64,000 nt of DNA from Mycobacterium sp. 050128. Lineage in GTDB: Bacteria > Actinomycetota > Actinomycetes > Mycobacteriales > Mycobacteriaceae. Below are positions 16,316 through 25,760 of this stretch, piece by piece. The DNA lies in NCBI RefSeq assembly GCF_036409155.1, contig NZ_JAZGLW010000001.1, positions 1,736,001 through 1,800,000 on the forward strand. Reading direction: 5' to 3'. The stretch's first letter is position 1, and every line of letters starts with the position of its first letter. Position numbers and translations under genes: made by a program. Below the pieces are notes generated by a model. The model worked only from the letters and a program-made list of their open reading frames with translations. It was not told where the DNA came from and ran no database searches.

Positions 16316-17347
16316 CTAGCCGGTGCCGATCTGGGTCAGCGCGCGCTCGAACAGGTGCACCGTGGCCGCATGCAGTTGATCGCCCACTTCTTTTTCGGCC
16401 TTACCGGCGCACGCACGGGCCAACGTGCCCTCGATGACGATGCCCAGCTTGAAGCAGGCCAGCACGGTGTACCAGGTGATGTGCGACAAGTCGCGGGTGG
16501 TGTTGGCGGCGTAGCGCTCGAACAGCTCGTCGGTGCTGGCCAACCCGTCCTGGCCGCCCAGTGCGTGGCTGAACACGCTGGTTCCGTCGTCTTGTCGCCA
16601 GGTGGCCAGTAGCCAGCCCAGATCCAGCAGCGGGTCACCGATCGTGCACATCTCCCAGTCGACGATCGCGACGACGTCCGGCCCGGTGCGGGAGAACATC
16701 ACGTTGGCCGCGTGGTAGTCACCGTGCATGATTCCGGGCTTCCAGGCGGCCGGCCGGTGATGTTCCAGCCACGCCGACACTTCCTCGATCCCCGGGATAT
16801 CCGGGCCGGGGTAGCCGTCGTACTCGCTGTAGGAGTCCAGCTCCGAAAGCCACCGGGGCACCTGACGTTCCAGGAAGCCGTCGGGCTTACCGAAGTCGGC
16901 GAGACCCACCGCGACGTGGTCGACGGCGCCCAGCTTCGCCAGCGAGTCGGCCATCGACAGGCCCATGCCGTGCCGCACGCCGGCATCGCCGGCATGTAAC
17001 GGCGGCAGTCCCTCGCCGGCGTTGAATCCATCGACGGGGTCCATCAGGTAGAAAACGGCATCGCCCAGCACCGCGGTGTCCTCGCACGCGGCGATCAGGT
17101 GCGGGTGCGGCACGTCGGAACCGGCAAGCGCCGCAAGGACTTTGGTTTCCCGCAGGATCACGCTGTTGCTGCGCGGACGCAGGTGTCGTGGCCCACGCCG
17201 CAGCACATAGGGTCGCCCGGACCTGGTGAACCGCAGCATCACGTTCTGCGTTCCGCCCGTGACGGCCGAAACTTCCTGCAGCGGTCCATCGCCTAGCCCC
17301 TGCCGGGACATCCATTCCGCGACCGCGTCCAAGTCCACGTGCTCCAC
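16316..17347 (-). CDS. APH/ACAD10-like phosphotransferase-fold protein
   Basis: This 343-residue kinase-fold protein has the glycine-rich ATP loop in [13 protein letters not shown] and the ATP lysine replaced by Arg in YVLRRGP. The catalytic-loop Brenner motif is [11 protein letters not shown] near residue 208, and the metal-binding DxD-equivalent is [12 protein letters not shown]. The final helix is [12 protein letters not shown]. Mycobacteria often annotate this group as FadE36-like because it resembles the N-terminal domain of human ACAD10, and it often neighbours acyl-CoA genes. The phosphoryl acceptor is unknown. The window holds two paralogues, at 29422 and 31406. Confidence 0.85.
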   Translation of the reverse strand: MEHVDLDAVAEWMSRQGLGDGPLQEVSAVTGGTQNVMLRFTRSGRPYVLRRGPRHLRPRSNSVILRETKVLAALAGSDVPHPHLIAACEDTAVLGDAVFYLMDPVDGFNAGEGLPPLHAGDAGVRHGMGLSMADSLAKLGAVDHVAVGLADFGKPDGFLERQVPRWLSELDSYSEYDGYPGPDIPGIEEVSAWLEHHRPAAWKPGIMHGDYHAANVMFSRTGPDVVAIVDWEMCTIGDPLLDLGWLLATWRQDDGTSVFSHALGGQDGLASTDELFERYAANTTRDLSHITWYTVLACFKLGIVIEGTLARACAGKAEKEVGDQLHAATVHLFERALTQIGTG

Positions 17348-17526
17348 GTCGCAGAACCTACTCTGCGGGCGCTGCGCCCTTGGGTTTCGGTGTGTACCGG
17401 AGGGCGATCCTTACCTGTGGGCCCTCTGTGAAGACGGCGCGTGTCACCCTCCGCGAGTGCCAGGAGGCGTCGGCGGCTGGAAGAATAGTGAACGCAACCG
17501 ACTATCGGGGTGGGAAAGGACTGGCG

Positions 17527-18468
17527 ATGCCGCGTACCGACAACGATTCCTGGGACATCACTCAAAGCGTGGGCTCAACCGCACTCGGTGTTGCGGCGGC
17601 CCGCGCCGCCGAGACCGAGAGCGAGAATCCGCTCATCAACGACCCGTTCGCACGCGTCTTCGTCAACGCCGTGGGGGAGGGGATGTGGAGCATCTACGCC
17701 GATCCCGCGTTGCTGGCCAAGGCGGTCCAAATCGAACCCGAGGTGCGCTCGCGGGCACAGCTGATGGTCGACTTCATGGCGACCCGCACGGCGTTCTTCG
17801 ACGAGTTCTTTCTCGGCGCGGCCGACGCCGGTGTTCGGCAGGTGGTGATCCTGGCGTCCGGACTTGACGCTCGCTCATGGCGGCTGCCGTGGCCCGCCGG
17901 CACCGTGGTGTACGAACTCGACCAGCCCAAGGTGCTCGACTTCAAGACATCCACCTTGAAGCAGCACGGCGCCCAGCCCACCGCCGAACTGGTCACCATA
18001 CCGATCGATCTGCGTCAGGACTGGCCAAAGGCATTGCAGGAAGCGGGTTTTGATGCGTCGAAACCCAGCGTCTGGTCCGCCGAGGGGTTGGTGCGCTACC
18101 TGCCGGCACAGGCGCAGGACCTGTTGTTCGAGCGCATCCATTCGCTCAGCGCACCGGGTAGTTGGCTGGCGTCCAACGTTCCGAGCAAAGGCTTTACCGA
18201 CCCCGAGCGGGTACAGCGGCAGCGTGAAGACATGCGGCGCATGCGCGCCGCGATCGCCGAGGTGGTCGACGCCGAGATCACCGATGTCGACGACCTCTGG
18301 TACGCCGAGGAGCGCACCCCGGTCGACGAATGGCTGCGCGACCATGGCTGGGAGGTGGCGGCGGTGACCTTCCCGGAGTTGATGGCTCGCTACCACCGCA
18401 GCCTGGCCGACGGCGCCGACGATGCCATGCCGCCCACGCTGTACGTGTCCGCACAACGACGCCGCTAG
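17527..18468 (+). CDS. Class I SAM-dependent methyltransferase, TIGR00027 family (Rv3767c)
   Basis: This 313-residue member of the mycobacterium-rich Ppm2-like/TIGR00027 family begins [20 protein letters not shown]. It has the family block [12 protein letters not shown] near 35, the SAM-binding strand [16 protein letters not shown] near 105, an acidic residue at the end of the next strand ([13 protein letters not shown]), and [22 protein letters not shown] 17527 follows GGGAAAGGA. Many paralogues exist per genome and substrates are mostly unknown. The stop codon overlaps the convergent oxidoreductase stop (CTAG). Confidence 0.9.
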   Translation: MPRTDNDSWDITQSVGSTALGVAAARAAETESENPLINDPFARVFVNAVGEGMWSIYADPALLAKAVQIEPEVRSRAQLMVDFMATRTAFFDEFFLGAADAGVRQVVILASGLDARSWRLPWPAGTVVYELDQPKVLDFKTSTLKQHGAQPTAELVTIPIDLRQDWPKALQEAGFDASKPSVWSAEGLVRYLPAQAQDLLFERIHSLSAPGSWLASNVPSKGFTDPERVQRQREDMRRMRAAIAEVVDAEITDVDDLWYAEERTPVDEWLRDHGWEVAAVTFPELMARYHRSLADGADDAMPPTLYVSAQRRR

Positions 18469-19415
18469 GGCGTGATGACGAGCCGCTGACCGGCGTCGGC
18501 GACGCCCCACGCGGCTTCGACGTCGGCGAGCGGCACAGTGCGGGCATCGAGTTCGAAAGCGCCACTGTTGATTTCGGCGGCAATCGCCGGCAGTTCGGCG
18601 AGGATGTCGCGGTTCGGGATCGACCCCTGCCCGCTGCCGACAATCTGCAGTCGCACGGCACGCAGTGCGGCGGAAAAGATTTCGGCCGACGGCCCCGCGA
18701 CCGAGCCGATTTCGAGCCAGGTGAGCGGCTTTGCGCGATCGGATCGGTGGGTGGCGATCCTGGCCATCACCTCGGCCGTGACAGGGCCCCACAGATAGTC
18801 GATCACCACATCGACGTCGCGCGCGGCGAGCGCGAGATCGTTTATCGCCGAGGCATTGTCGATTTGAACGACGGTGTCGGCCCCTAGCGCTTGCAGCGCC
18901 GCGAGTCGCTGCGCGGCGCGACCGGCTCCGATGACGTGACCGGCGCCGAGCTGCTTGGCGACCTGCACGGCCAGGCGGCCCGAACTTCCGGTGGCGCCGA
19001 GGACCAACACGGATTGGCCGGGTGCGAAGTCGATGCGCCGGCGCAGGGCCAGCCACGAGGACATGACGGGGTTCATCGCCGCGGCCACCAGGATGGGGTC
19101 GGTGCCATGCGGCAACACGATGCTGCGGCGTTGGTCGATGACGGTCTGTTCGGCCATCGCGCCCATCGTGGTGTCGGGCAGGACGAAGTAGCGGATCGTG
19201 CCGTCGGGTGCGCGTCCCACCCCGTCGATGCCGGGGACCAGGGGTAACGCCGCGGTGCTGGTGTAGTGCGAGCCGTCGGCCTGGGACCGCACCCGCGGAT
19301 GCAGGCCGGCGGCGATCACGTCGACCACGATCTCGTCGGCGGTTTGCGTGGTGGGACTGGGGAACTCGCGGTAGGCGGGCGGCTTGTCGAATGTGGTGAC
19401 GACGGCTGCGTGCAT
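18465..19415 (-). CDS. MDR-family NAD(P)-dependent oxidoreductase under MarR control
   Basis: This 316-residue quinone oxidoreductase-like enzyme lacks the catalytic zinc ligands. The GroES-like domain covers about 1-115. The Rossmann motif [20 protein letters not shown] is near 130, and the C-terminus [17 protein letters not shown] is typical of the family. ATG 19415 (MHAAVVTTF) is preceded by AGGGGAA. It is divergent from a MarR gene with two operator-like repeats between them, which suggests induction by an electrophile or phenolic ligand (inference). Confidence 0.85.
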   Translation of the reverse strand: MHAAVVTTFDKPPAYREFPSPTTQTADEIVVDVIAAGLHPRVRSQADGSHYTSTAALPLVPGIDGVGRAPDGTIRYFVLPDTTMGAMAEQTVIDQRRSIVLPHGTDPILVAAAMNPVMSSWLALRRRIDFAPGQSVLVLGATGSSGRLAVQVAKQLGAGHVIGAGRAAQRLAALQALGADTVVQIDNASAINDLALAARDVDVVIDYLWGPVTAEVMARIATHRSDRAKPLTWLEIGSVAGPSAEIFSAALRAVRLQIVGSGQGSIPNRDILAELPAIAAEINSGAFELDARTVPLADVEAAWGVADAGQRLVITP

Positions 19416-19445
19416 GGTGGTTCCCCTCGCTGCGGCGCTAAGCAT

Positions 19446-19487
19446 ATAGATGGTAATACGAACTAGAATAGATGGTATTGCGAACTA
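19446..19487. promoter_or_regulatory. Duplicated MarR-type operator
   Basis: Two 20-bp direct repeats start at 19446 and 19468, spaced exactly 22 bp. Both read ATAGATGGTA then A/T and T then A/G then CGAACTA. Each is itself an imperfect dyad (TAG-T-GTA ... TAC-A-CTA). They lie in the 93-bp gap between the divergent oxidoreductase and marR genes, the expected place for autoregulation. Confidence 0.7.
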
Positions 19488-19508
19488 TCTCAAGGTATCG
19501 TCTAGGCC

Positions 19509-19919
19509 ATGGAGACGGACAACGATCTCAGGGACAACCTCGTGCAGGTGTCATTCGGGGTGATCGCGGTGCTGAGTCGCGTTGCCGCCGAACATGATCT
19601 GTCCCTAACCCAGCTGCGGGTCCTTGGGATTCTGCGTGATCGCGAACCCGCGATGGCCGAACTTGCGAGCTATCTCGGACTGGAACGCTCGACGGTCAGC
19701 GGCCTGATCGACCGTGCGGTCCAGCGTGGGCTGGTCCGTAAGGCCACCGACGCCGTCGACGGCCGTTCGGTGCGGGTCAGCCTGACCACCGAAGCACGGC
19801 GACTCGAGCTGCGGATCATCGCCGAGATCGGTGAGCTGATGGAACCCATGACGGGCAAACTCAGTGCCGCCGACCAGAAGCGGCTCACCGAGCTTTTGGC
19901 GAAAATGCTTGCACGCTAG
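19509..19919 (+). CDS. MarR-family transcriptional regulator
   Basis: This 136-residue winged-helix regulator has helices LTQLRVLGILRDREPAMAELASYL and recognition helix ERSTVSGLIDRAVQRGLV near 55-75. The wing DAVDGRSVRVSLT has the family's D-R-S pattern. Dimerisation helices flank these at both ends. It starts at ATG 19509, 21 bp after the second operator repeat, so it probably represses itself and the divergent oxidoreductase. Confidence 0.92.
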   Translation: METDNDLRDNLVQVSFGVIAVLSRVAAEHDLSLTQLRVLGILRDREPAMAELASYLGLERSTVSGLIDRAVQRGLVRKATDAVDGRSVRVSLTTEARRLELRIIAEIGELMEPMTGKLSAADQKRLTELLAKMLAR

Positions 19920-19929
19920 GGTCGCCGTT

Positions 19930-20340
19930 ATGGCCGATCGACCCGCTCGGGTGGGCGACGTGCATCAGATCGCCGCATCGATGCCGCATGTGAAACGGAT
20001 CGAGGGGCCGAAGGGTAACGCCATCTACCAGGTCGGCGCGAAGTCGTTCGTGTTCTTCCGTACTCCGCAGCCCGACGCGACCGATCCGGACACCGGGGAA
20101 CGCTACGACGACGTGATCATGCTCTGGGTGGACTCGCAGAGCGACAAGCTGGCGTTGATTCAGGATCCAGGGTCGCCCTTCTTCACCACCGACCACTTCG
20201 ACGGGCATCCGTCGGTGCTGGTGCGGGCCGGCCGGCTGGCGGAAATCACCAGAACGGAACTGACCGAGCTGATTCAGGACGCGTGGCTGTCCCGGGCTTC
20301 CAATAAACGCGCCGCGGACTGGCTGGCCGCCCACCCGTAG
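19930..20340 (+). CDS. MmcQ/YjbR-family protein
   Basis: This 136-residue protein has the CyaY-like YjbR fold signature: an N-terminal helix (VGDVHQIAASMPHVKR), strands YQVGAKSFVFFRTPQ and DDVIMLWVDSQSDKLALIQ, FFTTDHFDGHPSVLVR, and a C-terminal helix ELIQDAWLSRASNKRAADWL. The start at 19930 is 10 bp after marR, so it is probably co-transcribed. Members have been suggested to bind DNA, but no mechanism is established for this group. Confidence 0.85.
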   Translation: MADRPARVGDVHQIAASMPHVKRIEGPKGNAIYQVGAKSFVFFRTPQPDATDPDTGERYDDVIMLWVDSQSDKLALIQDPGSPFFTTDHFDGHPSVLVRAGRLAEITRTELTELIQDAWLSRASNKRAADWLAAHP

Positions 20341-20455
20341 TGCTCAGGGCCGTGCAGAGCGACTCCAAATGTTAGCCACGGCGATGTTTAGACATGAGTC
20401 CAACGGGTATCGTTAGGCGACGGGAATTTCTTTCTCGAACACAACGGAGGTCACG

Positions 20456-20692
20456 ATGCGTGGTCGCGGAATAATCGGCGCGATCGTCCTAGTGTGGCTG
20501 CTCATAGGGGTATTCGCAGCATGGCAACGCGGGTACTTCGAAACAGGCCAAACGAATTGTGTCACTGCGGGAAACATCGCGCTGACGGTGGTAGCAGGGC
20601 CGTTGAACTATGGGGGTGTGAACCCCAAGGTCAAGGATTGCCGTGTGCCGCAACCCAGTTCAATGCAAAGCAGTCAAGTGTCGCTCACGTAA
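20456..20692 (+). CDS. Small membrane/exported protein, 78 aa
   Basis: The N-terminus MRGRGIIGAIVLVWLLIGVFAAWQ is a signal anchor. The remainder, with two cysteines (TNCVTAGNIAL, VKDCRV), is probably extracytoplasmic and could form a disulfide. ATG 20456 follows a strong GGAGG site. The same pair of tiny genes (this and the next) is common in mycobacteria. Expression is likely independent of the upstream gene, given the 115-bp gap. Confidence 0.75.
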   Translation: MRGRGIIGAIVLVWLLIGVFAAWQRGYFETGQTNCVTAGNIALTVVAGPLNYGGVNPKVKDCRVPQPSSMQSSQVSLT

Positions 20693-20703
20693 AGGAAGTC
20701 GTC

Positions 20704-20859
20704 ATGATCGTCTTAGGTGTCGTCCTACTCATTCTCGGTTATTTCTTCGCTATTCCTTTGCTGTGGACGATCGGCATTGTCCTGATCGTCATCGGCGCGG
20801 TGATGTGGATCCTCGGGTCGGTCGGTCGCCCGGTGGCCGGTCGGCGGTATTGGTACTAG
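20704..20859 (+). CDS. Tiny membrane protein, DUF6131 type, 51 aa
   Basis: The protein is almost entirely two hydrophobic helices (MIVLGVVLLILGYFFAIPLL and WTIGIVLIVIGAVMWILG) followed by a basic tail GRPVAGRRYWY. ATG 20704 follows AAAGGAAG and lies 11 bp after the previous gene, so they are translationally linked. The family is conserved across actinobacteria, and its role is unknown. Confidence 0.75.
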   Translation: MIVLGVVLLILGYFFAIPLLWTIGIVLIVIGAVMWILGSVGRPVAGRRYWY

Positions 20860-20935
20860 GTCCTGCCTGCGGTTTCACAGAACACACAAAGGAATGTCAT
20901 AGCGTCGGCCCAGTCGGACGCGGATACTGGAACCT

Positions 20936-21676
20936 GTGACGCAGCCTCGAAACTCCGTGGAGCGCGTTGTCATGTGTCGCGCGGACGGCAATCCGATCAA
21001 CGTGCTGGTCGTGGACGACGAATCCGTTCTGGCCGAAATGGTGTCGATGGCGCTGCGGTACGAGGGCTGGAATATCGCGACCGCGGGTGACGGATCGTCG
21101 GCGATCGCCTCGGCCCGTGCCCAGCGGCCGGATGTCGTTGTCCTCGACGTGATGTTGCCCGACATGAGCGGCCTCGACGTATTGCACAAACTGCGCGAAG
21201 AGAATCCACAGCTGCCGGTGCTGTTGCTGACGGCAAAGGACGCGGTGGAAGATCGCATCGCGGGGTTGACCGCGGGCGGCGACGACTACGTCACCAAGCC
21301 GTTCAGCATCGAAGAGGTGGTGCTGCGGTTGCGAGCGTTGTTGCGGCGCACCGGCGTTACGACGCTCGACAGCGGCGCGCAGCTCGTGGTCGGCGACCTG
21401 GTGTTGGACGAGGACAGCCACGAGGTGACCCGTGCCGGCGAGCCGGTTTCGTTGACCTCCACCGAGTTTGAGCTGCTGCGGTTCATGATGCGCAATTCCA
21501 AGCGAGTGCTGAGCAAGGCGCAGATCCTCGACCGGGTGTGGAGTTACGACTTCGGCGGGCGGTCCAACATCGTCGAGCTCTATATCTCTTACTTACGCAA
21601 GAAGATCGACAATGGTCGCGAGCCGATGATCCACACGCTGCGCGGCGCGGGTTATGTCCTCAAGCCCGCCGTCTAG
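20936..21676 (+). CDS. tcrX: Response regulator TcrX (OmpR/PhoB family, Rv3765c)
   Basis: This protein of about 246 residues has a receiver domain: an acidic pair in LVVDDES, the phospho-acceptor Asp in VVVLDVMLPDMSG, T in LLLTAKD and K in YVTKPFS. An OmpR winged helix ends in SNIVELYISYLRKKID and [12 protein letters not shown]. The start is GTG 20936; ATG 20972 is possible and fits the receiver equally well. It overlaps tcrY by 23 nt. In M. tuberculosis TcrXY is iron- and starvation-responsive (published). Confidence 0.93.
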   Translation: MTQPRNSVERVVMCRADGNPINVLVVDDESVLAEMVSMALRYEGWNIATAGDGSSAIASARAQRPDVVVLDVMLPDMSGLDVLHKLREENPQLPVLLLTAKDAVEDRIAGLTAGGDDYVTKPFSIEEVVLRLRALLRRTGVTTLDSGAQLVVGDLVLDEDSHEVTRAGEPVSLTSTEFELLRFMMRNSKRVLSKAQILDRVWSYDFGGRSNIVELYISYLRKKIDNGREPMIHTLRGAGYVLKPAV

Positions 21677-23171
21677 GGCGCGGCGAGTTTGGTCGCTTCG
21701 GCTGCGCCTGCTGGTTGGGCAGGTCATCGTGCTCGCCCTGGTCTGTGTCGGGATCACCGCGGCGACCGAACTGTCGCTGAACCACCACTTGATGCGACAG
21801 CTCGACGGTCAGTTGGGCGGAACCTCGCACCGCTCGGCGCTGATGTACCCGGAGCCGAATCGTCCGGGCTGGCGTCACGACCACGGCTTCAACCCGCGGC
21901 CGGGTCCGGGGCCGCGGTTCCTCGACGCGCCCGGCCAGCCCGCCGGCATGGTCGCCGCGGTGGTCAGCGACGGCAAGACGGTCGATGCCGGCTACCTGAC
22001 CAGCATTGGTTCGCGGGCCGCGCTGACCGATAAAGCCCAGCAGCAACTGGCGGCGATCGCCGGTAGCCGCAAGCCGGTGACGCTGGACCTCGACGGCCTC
22101 GGGCGGTATCGCGTCGTGGCGGCCCCGAGCCGGCGCGGCGGCGACGTGATCGTCACCGGCCTGTCCATGGCAGACGTCGACGCCACGCTGATCCAGATGC
22201 TGGCCATCTTCGGGATCGTCACCATAATCGCTTTGGCCGCAGCGACGATCGCCGGGATGGTGATCATCAGGCGAGCCCTCGCTCCGCTGCGGCGCGTCGC
22301 GCAAACCGCGCGGCGGGTTTCGAATCTGCCGCTGGACCGCGGTGAGGTCGAGCTGCCGGTGCGGGTTCCCGAATCCGACGCCAACCCCTCCACCGAGGTG
22401 GGCCAACTGGGGTCGGCGCTGAACCGGATGCTGGACCACATCGTGGCCGCGCTGTCGGCCCGGCAGGCCAGCGAGACGAGGGTCCGGCAGTTCGTCGCCG
22501 ACGCGAGTCACGAACTGCGCACCCCGCTGGCCGCGATCCGCGGCTACACCGAACTCACCCAACGGATGGGCGACGATCGCGAGGCGGTCGCACACGCGAT
22601 GAGCCGCGTCGCGTCGGAGACCGAGCGGATAACACGCCTCGTCGAAGACCTACTGCTGTTGGCCCGCCTGGACTCGGGCCGGCCGCTGGAACGTGAGCCG
22701 GTCGACTTGTCGCGGGTGGCGGTCGACGCGGTCAGCGACGCGCACGTCGCGGGACCGGACCACCAGTGGGAACTCGACCTGCCCGAGGAGCCGGTGGTCG
22801 TCGTCGGGGACGCGGCACGGCTGCATCAGGTGTTGACGAATCTGCTTGCCAACGCGCGTATTCACACCGGCGCGGGGACCGTTGTCACGACGCGGTTGAG
22901 CACCGAGCCGACGCACAGCGTGCTGCAGGTGATCGACAATGGGCCCGGCATTCCGTCGGCATTGCAGTCAGAGGTGTTCGAGCGTTTTGCCCGCGGTGAC
23001 ACCTCACGCTCCCGCAAGGGCGGCAGCACGGGGCTGGGGCTGGCGATCGTCTCCGCCGTCGTCAAGGCGCACGAGGGCACGATCACCGTGGACAGCTCAC
23101 CGGGCCATACCGAGTTCACGGTGCGGTTGCCACTCAACGGGTGGCAACCGCCCGCGGCCTCGCTTAGCTAG
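21654..23171 (+). CDS. tcrY: Sensor histidine kinase TcrY (Rv3764c)
   Basis: This is a 505-residue membrane kinase. TM1 is near 16-38 ([21 protein letters not shown]). A His/Pro-rich sensor domain follows ([16 protein letters not shown]). TM2 is near 182-205, then HAMP, DHp with the phospho-His in [22 protein letters not shown], and the catalytic domain with the N box ([12 protein letters not shown]; the usual N-H-A is relaxed), DNGPGIP and [10 protein letters not shown]. The GTG start at 21654 overlaps tcrX. Its 3' end overlaps lpqH by 8 bp, tail to tail. Confidence 0.92.
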   Translation: MSSSPPSRARRVWSLRLRLLVGQVIVLALVCVGITAATELSLNHHLMRQLDGQLGGTSHRSALMYPEPNRPGWRHDHGFNPRPGPGPRFLDAPGQPAGMVAAVVSDGKTVDAGYLTSIGSRAALTDKAQQQLAAIAGSRKPVTLDLDGLGRYRVVAAPSRRGGDVIVTGLSMADVDATLIQMLAIFGIVTIIALAAATIAGMVIIRRALAPLRRVAQTARRVSNLPLDRGEVELPVRVPESDANPSTEVGQLGSALNRMLDHIVAALSARQASETRVRQFVADASHELRTPLAAIRGYTELTQRMGDDREAVAHAMSRVASETERITRLVEDLLLLARLDSGRPLEREPVDLSRVAVDAVSDAHVAGPDHQWELDLPEEPVVVVGDAARLHQVLTNLLANARIHTGAGTVVTTRLSTEPTHSVLQVIDNGPGIPSALQSEVFERFARGDTSRSRKGGSTGLGLAIVSAVVKAHEGTITVDSSPGHTEFTVRLPLNGWQPPAASLS

Positions 23172-23640
23172 TGCAGGCTACGTCGATCTCGAAGGGCTTG
23201 TTCACCGGCTGCGTCGGGTTGGCCATGTCGACGCCAGTGGCAGTCCCGGTGATCTTGTAACTGTTGCCGCTCTTGGTGGCCGAGGCATTGCCCCCGCCGC
23301 CGGCCGCGGCGTACGCGAGCGTCACGCCGTTGACATTGCCCAGCCCAACGGACGTCACCTGGGGCGGGTCGGCGTCGGTGAGCACCGCGGCGATGCCCGT
23401 TGCGGCGCCGCCGATCGCGATGTTGACGTTGCCGCCAGCCTTTGTGCACACGACCGAGCCGCTGACGTTCTGGTCCTTGCCGTCGATGATCACCTTGGTG
23501 CCACCACCGCCGCCCGAACTAGCGGAAGTGCTTGCACCTGACGAGGCACCACTCGAACTCTTCTTGTCGCTCGAACAGCCGGAAATGCCGGCGACCAGAA
23601 TCGCTGCTCCGGCCACCGCGACCGTCAGTTCACGCTTCAC
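23164..23640 (-). CDS. lpqH: 19-kDa lipoprotein LpqH (Rv3763)
   Basis: This 158-residue lipoprotein has signal peptide [21 protein letters not shown] and lipobox ISGC. A Ser/Gly-rich linker ([19 protein letters not shown]) corresponds to the O-glycosylated segment of the H37Rv protein. The beta-sandwich domain contains [20 protein letters not shown] and ends IDVACTS, with the conserved Cys pair. The GTG start at 23640 follows AAAGGAGAT. LpqH is a major surface TLR2 ligand in tubercle bacilli. It is convergent with tcrY and divergent from the alkyl sulfatase, the H37Rv order. Confidence 0.97.
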   Translation of the reverse strand: MKRELTVAVAGAAILVAGISGCSSDKKSSSGASSGASTSASSGGGGGTKVIIDGKDQNVSGSVVCTKAGGNVNIAIGGAATGIAAVLTDADPPQVTSVGLGNVNGVTLAYAAAGGGGNASATKSGNSYKITGTATGVDMANPTQPVNKPFEIDVACTS

Positions 23641-23808
23641 TTGATCTCCTTTGCCCGATCATTGCGGTCCTCAACATTGAGGGCCGTCACCGCAGTATGC
23701 CGCGTTTGCCGGGCCGCATATAAGAGGTTCACCGAAATTGTTTCGTCCGGGTTAACCCGTCGGCTTTCGGCACATCCTTTCGGGCAAGGGCGGATTAATG
23801 GCAATGTA

Positions 23809-25689
23809 TTGCCGGTGGACCACAAGCCCCCCACCCCAGTCATCGAGTCGGCGCATCGTGAACATGCTCTGCCCTGGGATGACACAACGGATTTCGACAA
23901 CGCCGATCGCGGATTCATCGCCTCGCTGTCGCCCTGCGTCATCAGGGCGGCCGACGGACGTGTGGTGTGGGACAACGACGTCTACGCCTTCCTGGAAGGT
24001 CCCGCGCCAACCTCGGTGCACCCCAGCCTCTGGCGCCAATCGGGGCTGAACGCCAAACAGGGCCTCTACGAGGTGGTCCCGGGCATCTATCAGGTCCGCG
24101 GTTTCGACATCTCCAACATCACTTTCATCGAGGGCGAAACCGGGATCATCGTCATCGATCCGTTGGTCTCCACCGAGGTGGCCGCCGCGGCGCTGGACCT
24201 CTACCGCACCCACCGCGGCGCGGAGCGTCCCGTCGTCGCGGTGATCTACACCCACAGTCACGTCGACCATTTCGGCGGCGTGCTGGGCGTGACTTCGCAG
24301 GCCGATGTGGATGCCGGTACGGTGGCGGTGCTGGCGCCCGAGGGGTTCACCGCGCACGCGGTGCAGGAAAACGTCTACGCGGGTCCGGCCATGCTTCGTC
24401 GCGCGACCTACATGTACGGCAGCCTGTTAGAGCGCGGACCGCAAGAGCAGGTGGGCTGCGGGCTCGGTCAGATTCCGTCGGCGGGCGAGGTCGCGATCAT
24501 CGTGCCCACCATCGACATCCGGGAGACCGGTGAGACGCACACAATCGACGGCGTGGAGATCGAGTTCCAGATGGCGCCCGGCACCGAGGCTCCCGCCGAA
24601 ATGCACTTCTACTTCCCACGTTTCCGTGCGTTGTGCATGGCCGAGAACGCCACCCATAACTTGCACAATCTGCTGACCTTGCGCGGAGCACTCGTTCGCG
24701 ACCCGCACGCCTGGGCGGGCTATCTGACCGAGGCCATCGATGCCTTCGCGGGCCGCACGGATGTGGTATTCGCCTCGCACCATTGGCCGACCTGGGGACA
24801 GGAAAACATCGTCAAGTTCTTGTCGCTGCAGCGTGACCTCTACGCCTACCTGCACGACCAGACGTTGCGCCTGCTCAACCAGGGCTACACCGGAGTCGAG
24901 ATCGCCGAAATGTTCCAGATGCCAACGGCTTTGGACCAGGTGTGGCATACCCGCGGCTACTACGGATCGGTGAGCCACAACGTCAAGGCGGTCTACCAGC
25001 GTTACATGGGCTGGTTCGACGGCAACCCGGGACGACTCTGGCCGCATCCCCCCGAGGCCCTCGCGCCTCGCTACGTCGACGCGATGGGTGGGATCGGTCA
25101 TGTCGTCGAGTTGGCCCAAAAAGCGTTTGACGCTGGCGATTTCCGTTGGGCCGCAACGCTGCTTGACCATGCGATCTTCACCGACAGTGAGCACGCCGCG
25201 GCTCGTGCGCTGTATGCCGACACCCTGGAGCAACTGGGCTACGGCGCCGAGAACGCGACGTGGCGCAACTTCTTCATGAGCGGGGCAACCGAATTGCGCG
25301 AGGGCAACTTCGGGACGGCGGGCCAGGTCACGTCGTCGACGATGCTTTCCCAACTGACGCCGGAGCAGATATTCGACGGCCTTGCGATTCGCGTCAACGG
25401 CCCGCGCAGCTGGGACCTCGATATCACCATCGACATCTCTTTTGCCGACCTGGCCACGAATTATCGGCTCGCCCTGCGCAACGGCGTGCTCGTCCACCGC
25501 AGCGTCGCTGCCGATCCCGCGACGGCGACCGTTACGGTCAAGCTGGAGACCAAATCTCGGCTCCTGAGAACGGCGATGGGCGACTTCACCTCACCCGGTC
25601 TGGAAATCACCGGCGACCAGAACGCACTGCAGGCGTTTCTCGACGTACTCGACGAGCCGAACCCGGCGTTCAACATCGTCACGCCGTAG
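23809..25689 (+). CDS. MBL-fold alkyl sulfatase (type III; Rv3762c)
   Basis: This protein of about 626 residues has the complete metal motif in YTHSHVDHFGG, a later metal Glu/His region (CMAENATHNLHN), the central VFASHHWPTWG motif of SdsA1-type sulfatases, a dimerisation domain (WFDGNPGRLWPHPP) and a C-terminal SCP-2-like domain ending DEPNPAFNIVTP. It should hydrolyse secondary alkyl sulfates. The open frame extends to 23641 but that part is intergenic. I chose TTG 23809 (MPVDHKPPT after initiation) because homologues begin at this block; GTG 23815 is the alternative. There is no classical signal peptide. Confidence 0.88.
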   Translation: MPVDHKPPTPVIESAHREHALPWDDTTDFDNADRGFIASLSPCVIRAADGRVVWDNDVYAFLEGPAPTSVHPSLWRQSGLNAKQGLYEVVPGIYQVRGFDISNITFIEGETGIIVIDPLVSTEVAAAALDLYRTHRGAERPVVAVIYTHSHVDHFGGVLGVTSQADVDAGTVAVLAPEGFTAHAVQENVYAGPAMLRRATYMYGSLLERGPQEQVGCGLGQIPSAGEVAIIVPTIDIRETGETHTIDGVEIEFQMAPGTEAPAEMHFYFPRFRALCMAENATHNLHNLLTLRGALVRDPHAWAGYLTEAIDAFAGRTDVVFASHHWPTWGQENIVKFLSLQRDLYAYLHDQTLRLLNQGYTGVEIAEMFQMPTALDQVWHTRGYYGSVSHNVKAVYQRYMGWFDGNPGRLWPHPPEALAPRYVDAMGGIGHVVELAQKAFDAGDFRWAATLLDHAIFTDSEHAAARALYADTLEQLGYGAENATWRNFFMSGATELREGNFGTAGQVTSSTMLSQLTPEQIFDGLAIRVNGPRSWDLDITIDISFADLATNYRLALRNGVLVHRSVAADPATATVTVKLETKSRLLRTAMGDFTSPGLEITGDQNALQAFLDVLDEPNPAFNIVTP

Positions 25690-25760
25690 CCGCCAGACGC
25701 GCACCCTCGCCTCGGCGTGGTGTTGGCCACGCTTGCCCGGCGAGCAACGTGGCAGCCGGG

